This document shows positions 60,897 through 64,000 of a stretch of DNA of 64,000 nt, one piece after another; positions within the stretch are counted from its first letter, which is position 1, and every line of letters begins with the position of its first letter. The position numbers were made by a program, and so were the translations under genes. This stretch comes from CAVVZJ01 sp963752755 (GTDB taxonomy: Bacteria > Planctomycetota > Planctomycetia > Isosphaerales > Isosphaeraceae). The notes under the pieces were generated by a model that ran no database searches, was not told the DNA's origin, and saw nothing but the letters and a program-made list of their open reading frames with translations. Location: positions 310,001 through 374,000 of the forward strand of contig CAVVZJ010000014.1 of NCBI GenBank assembly GCA_963752755.1, in the 5' to 3' direction.

Positions 60897-61156
60897 GACA
60901 CACCACCCTCTCGAATTCCGGTCTCTGCCCTCACCCGGACCGACCGCCTTGGACAGCTTTCCAGGCCGATCCAGGGCCAGCCGGAAGGTCCATCGTGGGG
61001 ACGTCGACGACCGCGCAGCTTCTCCCGGAGTCTTGTCCCGGGGTCGGCCGATAGTATAGTGGATGGTAGACAGGGAGTGGACCACCAGAGCAATGGGCTC
61101 ACAAAGTTCCCGTCTCCGTCCGGCCTGCGCCTCAGGAACATTCAGGAGGCCTTCCC

Positions 61157-61694
61157 ATGCGTCGCGTTCTGCTCGGTCTCGTGACGGTCGTCGGGCTTGG
61201 AATTGTCGCGTCACCGCGCCCCGGCCCAATTCAACGCGGGATTTAGCGACCCATTCTTCCTCTACTACGGTTATTACGTCCCCTTCCAGGCCTACGAGGC
61301 TTCATTGCCTCGCCCTGAGGACACGGTCCGTGCCTTCTCGGCCCAGCGGCAGATGACGGCCCTGACCGAGCGATCCGGGCTATTCGACCCAGCCGGATCG
61401 CTGAACGATTACGACCCGCTCCGGGCTTTCGGTTCCGAAGGGGGGCGGTCTCCCCTGCCCCGCACGTCTCCGACGGGCGTCGTCAATTCCCACATCAACG
61501 GTTCGGGTCCGGCCGGCTATTTCAACCGGGTGAATACCTATTACCCGACGCTTCGCTACGGCCGCGGGGCTAACCAGAGCCTCTCGCCGATCTCCCGCTC
61601 GCCACGGTCGCGTAACATGGGCATGATGGGAGGAGGAGCCACGGCGGGTATGTATGGGATGCTTCCTCCCGGTGTGAAGATTCCGGGTCGCTAA
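61157..61694 (+). CDS. Hypothetical secreted protein (one frameshift)
   Basis: ATG 61157 with AGGAGG upstream, signal peptide (RRVLLGLVTVVGLGIVAS), then a frameshift near 61212 and APAQFNAGFSDPFFLYYGYY, VPFQAYEASLPRPEDTV and a Gly/Ser/Met-rich end (MGMMGGGATAGMYGMLPPG). No known domain. Upstream of the anti-sigma-like gene by 139 nt. Confidence 0.6.
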
Positions 61695-61833
61695 GCCAAA
61701 TCGCCCTCCGGCTGTGGCGATCAGCGCGGCCGCAGCCGGAACCTCCCAGACTCTCCCCGGGTTCAATTAGACAGAGTGGACTCGCTTCCTTCAACTGAGT
61801 TCCAGATTTCGCCTAACGTCGAGCGACCGGCCG

Positions 61834-62322
61834 ATGCCGTCCGAGCAGCGATTGACCGCCAGCGACCGGCCGAACCTCGTGGCTTACCTCGATGGCGAGC
61901 TGGCGGAGGTCGATTCGCAATCGCTCACCACCAAACTGACCCACAGCGCCACGGCCCGTCGGGAGTTGCAGGCCCTCGAACGGACCTGGGAACTGCTCGA
62001 CTTCCTCCCTCGTCCCCGGGCGTCGCCCGAGCTGGCCAGCCGCACGCTGAGCCAGGCCCGGCAGCAGGAGCAGCGGGGCGAACATCGCTTCGCGGCGGCC
62101 GGTCAGTCGGCCCGCCGGGTCGTCCAGGTCGTGCTGGCGGCGGTCTTCGTGACGGCGGCCCTGGGCCTCGGCTACGTCGCCACCCGTTGGCTCTGGCCCG
62201 ACCCGACCGCCCGGCTCGCTCGCGACCTCTCGATCGCCGAGGACCTCGACACCTACCGCGCTGTCGGCTCGTTCGAGTTCCTCCGCAAGCTCGACGCCAC
62301 CTTCACCGATGACGAGCCCTGA
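61834..62322 (+). CDS. Anti-sigma-factor-like membrane protein
   Basis: 162 residues. N-terminal DRPNLVAYLDGELAEVDSQS has the spacing of anti-sigma zinc-finger domains (LxAYxDGEL) but lacks the HxxxCxxC zinc ligands; one membrane helix follows (VVQVVLAAVFVTAALGLGYV, about 90-112), then a cytoplasm-exterior acidic tail. Its partner sigma factor is not in the window. Next gene follows by about 25 nt. Confidence 0.65.
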   Translation: MPSEQRLTASDRPNLVAYLDGELAEVDSQSLTTKLTHSATARRELQALERTWELLDFLPRPRASPELASRTLSQARQQEQRGEHRFAAAGQSARRVVQVVLAAVFVTAALGLGYVATRWLWPDPTARLARDLSIAEDLDTYRAVGSFEFLRKLDATFTDDEP

Positions 62323-62347
62323 GACAGCCTCACTCCGGCCAACCCCG

Positions 62348-63336
62348 ATGCGACGCCGACCCGCCTGACCACCGCCATCCTCTCCGCGAGCCTGACGCTC
62401 CTGGGCGCCGTCGCGCCGCCGTCGGCGAACTACGAGCGGCTTCGCGCAGATGCCGCTGGCCCAGCGGCAGCGGCTCGCCCTCAAGCTCGCCGAGTTCGAC
62501 GCCCTGCCGCCCGCCGAACAGACCCGCATCCGGTCGAGTTCGACGACCAGCTCCAGGTCCTCGATTCCGACGAGCGGCAGCGTTACCAGCGGCTCATGCG
62601 GACCTACGAGCTCTGGCTCCGAGCCCAGCCCGAGCCCGTCCGCTCGCAGATTCAAGAGGCCGACCCCGAGGACCGGATCAAGCTGGTCAACGAGCTCCGT
62701 GCCCGTCAGCGGAAGGAACACCAGCGGCTCGTCCAGCGAGCTCGCCTATTCGACGACCGACTCCAGATCTCGGCTCTCGGCTCCGAACCCCTCCTGCTCT
62801 CGGCCTTGCAACTCCGCTTCTGGTTCAGCCTGGAGCCCGAGCAGCGGGCAAGTCATCCTCAAGCAGCCGAACCCCAATCGCCAGAGGGACGAGTTCTTCA
62901 AGACCTTGCAGCGTTCCCAGGATCTCTCCGGTTTGGAGCGACAGATGTTCCCCAGGTTCCGCCCAGAGGAGAAGGCCGGACTGCGCGAGGGGCTCTTGCT
63001 GGATGCCCTCAAGCAGCGGCTCCGCGGCGGGAACCTGCCCCCGAAGGCCGACAACGGCCTGAAACGGCTGGAGCTGAACCTGCTCCGGAAAGCCGAGGAG
63101 CCACGGGTCGAGCCGTATCGGCTGGCCGAGTTCGAGAAGCACATGCCCCCCTGGGTCCGCGAGTCGCTCGACCCCTTCCCGCCGGATTCGGCCGAGCGAC
63201 GGTTGAGGATTCTCTACCGGATGGTCTTCCCGCCCGGCGAGGAACTGCCCGCGCCGGCTCCGCCGAAGAAGCCTGCGGCCCCTCCGCGTAACCTGCCCCA
63301 GACCTCCCGAGAACGCCCCGGTCAAGACCATTTTGA
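62348..63336 (+). CDS. DUF3106-like exported helical protein (frameshifted)
   Basis: About 330 residues. ATG 62348 (MRRRP) then a break and a signal-like segment (TTAILSASLTLLGAVAPPSA). Helical, highly charged repeats: LAQRQRLALKLAEFDALPPA, SDERQRYQRLMRTYELWLRA, and later DLSGLERQMFPRFRPEEKAG, the pattern of DUF3106-type proteins often found beside anti-sigma genes. Breaks near 62362, 62445, 62535 and 62850. The end is uncertain; a TTGA overlap at 63333-63336 with ribD is the best fit. Confidence 0.55.
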
Positions 63337-64000
63337 ATCCGTTCCTCGACGACCACGACACCCTCTGGATGCGCCGGGCCCTGGCCGAGGCGGCACTCGG
63401 GCGCGGCCGGGTCGAGCCGAACCCGATGGTCGGCGCCGTCGTCGTCCGCGACGCCGGCCGATCGCCGTCGGCCATCACGACCGCTTCGGCGGGCCGCACG
63501 CCGAGGTCGTCGCCCTGGAGCGGGCCGGCGACGGCGGCGCGGGGCTCGACGCTTTACGTAACCCTCGAACCCTGTTGCCACCACGGCAAGACGCCCCCTT
63601 GCGTCGAGGCGATCCTCCGGGCCGGCGTGGCGCGGGTCGTGGCGGCGATCCGCGACCCGTTCCCCCGCGTGGCGGGCGGCGGCTTCGCCCAGCTGGAGGA
63701 GGCCGGAGTCGCTGGTCGCCTCGGGGCTTGGAGGCCGACGCCGCCCGTCGGCTCAACGCCCCCTACCTCAAGCGGCTCGCCACCGGACGACCCTACGTCA
63801 TCGCCAAGTGGGCCATGACGCTCGACGGCAAGACGGCCGCCGCAAATGGCGAGAGCAAATGGATTTCCGGACCGAGGTCGCGGGCGCACGTCCACGACTT
63901 GCGAGGCCGGATGGACGGGATCGCCGTCGGGGATCGGCACGGCTCTGAGCGGACGATCCCGAGCTCACCGCCCGGCCGCCCGGCCCCCGCGTCGCCGCCC
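63333..64000 (+). CDS. ribD: Riboflavin biosynthesis deaminase/reductase RibD (frameshifted, 3' end outside window)
   Basis: Bifunctional enzyme: deaminates and then reduces the pyrimidine intermediate of riboflavin synthesis. TTG 63333 is the likely start (MNPFLDDHDTLWMRRALAEA). EPNPMVGAVVVR; zinc site GGPHAEVVAL (His, Glu) in a second frame and TLEPCCHHGKTPPC (two Cys) back in the first; then RLNAPYLKRLATGRPYVIAK and WAMTLDGKTAAANGESKWIS start the reductase half. Breaks near 63463, 63540, 63725 and 63940. The window ends inside the reductase domain. Confidence 0.88.

Overview
The window is strongly GC-rich, Gram-negative-type DNA and almost certainly comes from a planctomycete, most likely family Isosphaeraceae. 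The evidence is a set of families largely diagnostic for that phylum: a DUF1559 pseudopilin-like protein, DUF1501, DUF1549/DUF1553 (PSD1) proteins, PVC-type heme CxxCH proteins, pre-peptidase PPC proteins, a PEP-CTERM protein and several small Thr-Ile-Arg/His-hydrophobic membrane proteins. lpxA and a TolC/adaptor/ABC efflux operon show an outer membrane. I see no rRNA, tRNA, CRISPR array, phage or complete insertion sequence.

Layout. 1-6.1 kb: a MacAB-TolC-like export operon, its first gene cut by the window edge. 6.3-9.2 kb: greA, an RluA-type pseudouridine synthase, manganese superoxide dismutase and a Pro/Gly-rich lipoprotein. 9.6-13.3 kb: a second, orphan efflux adaptor and a Clp-N/ThiD2/ThiE fusion. 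13.9-14.6 kb: a PEP-CTERM protein. 14.8-19.8 kb: a minus-strand operon (MetE-like protein, membrane protein, UlaG-like hydrolase, xylulokinase, polysaccharide deacetylase). 20.4-23.8 kb: a 29-residue basic protein and a large secreted six-hairpin-type glycoside hydrolase. 24.0-24.4 kb: a cluster of short repeats.

24.9-33.4 kb holds the most interesting block. Two tandem long beta-carbonic anhydrases are followed by DabA, DabB and a second NuoM-like antiporter subunit, which looks like an extended DAB inorganic-carbon (CO2-to-bicarbonate) uptake system. 33.3-50.4 kb is mostly minus-strand planctomycete exported proteins: heme-binding PVC protein, SIMPL protein, serine beta-lactamase-like hydrolase, WD40/cytochrome protein, DUF1549/1553, PPC, Uma2 and DUF1501. 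On the plus strand it is interrupted by a small membrane protein and a stand-alone SecD-P1-like protein. 51-55 kb: M1 aminopeptidase and a coupled pair of unknown proteins. 55-58.5 kb: lipoprotein, DUF1559 protein and a relic of an SMR efflux gene. 58.5-64 kb: Gfo/Idh/MocA oxidoreductase, lpxA, SHOCT protein, an anti-sigma-like cluster and ribD, cut by the right edge.

Many genes need one-base corrections to read through; dabA and dabB/nuoM need many. The protein sense is well kept in shifting frames and several breaks sit in short G/C runs, so I read most of these as sequence errors in a draft or long-read assembly rather than gene decay. Coordinates of frameshifted genes are given as the full span from likely start to likely stop.
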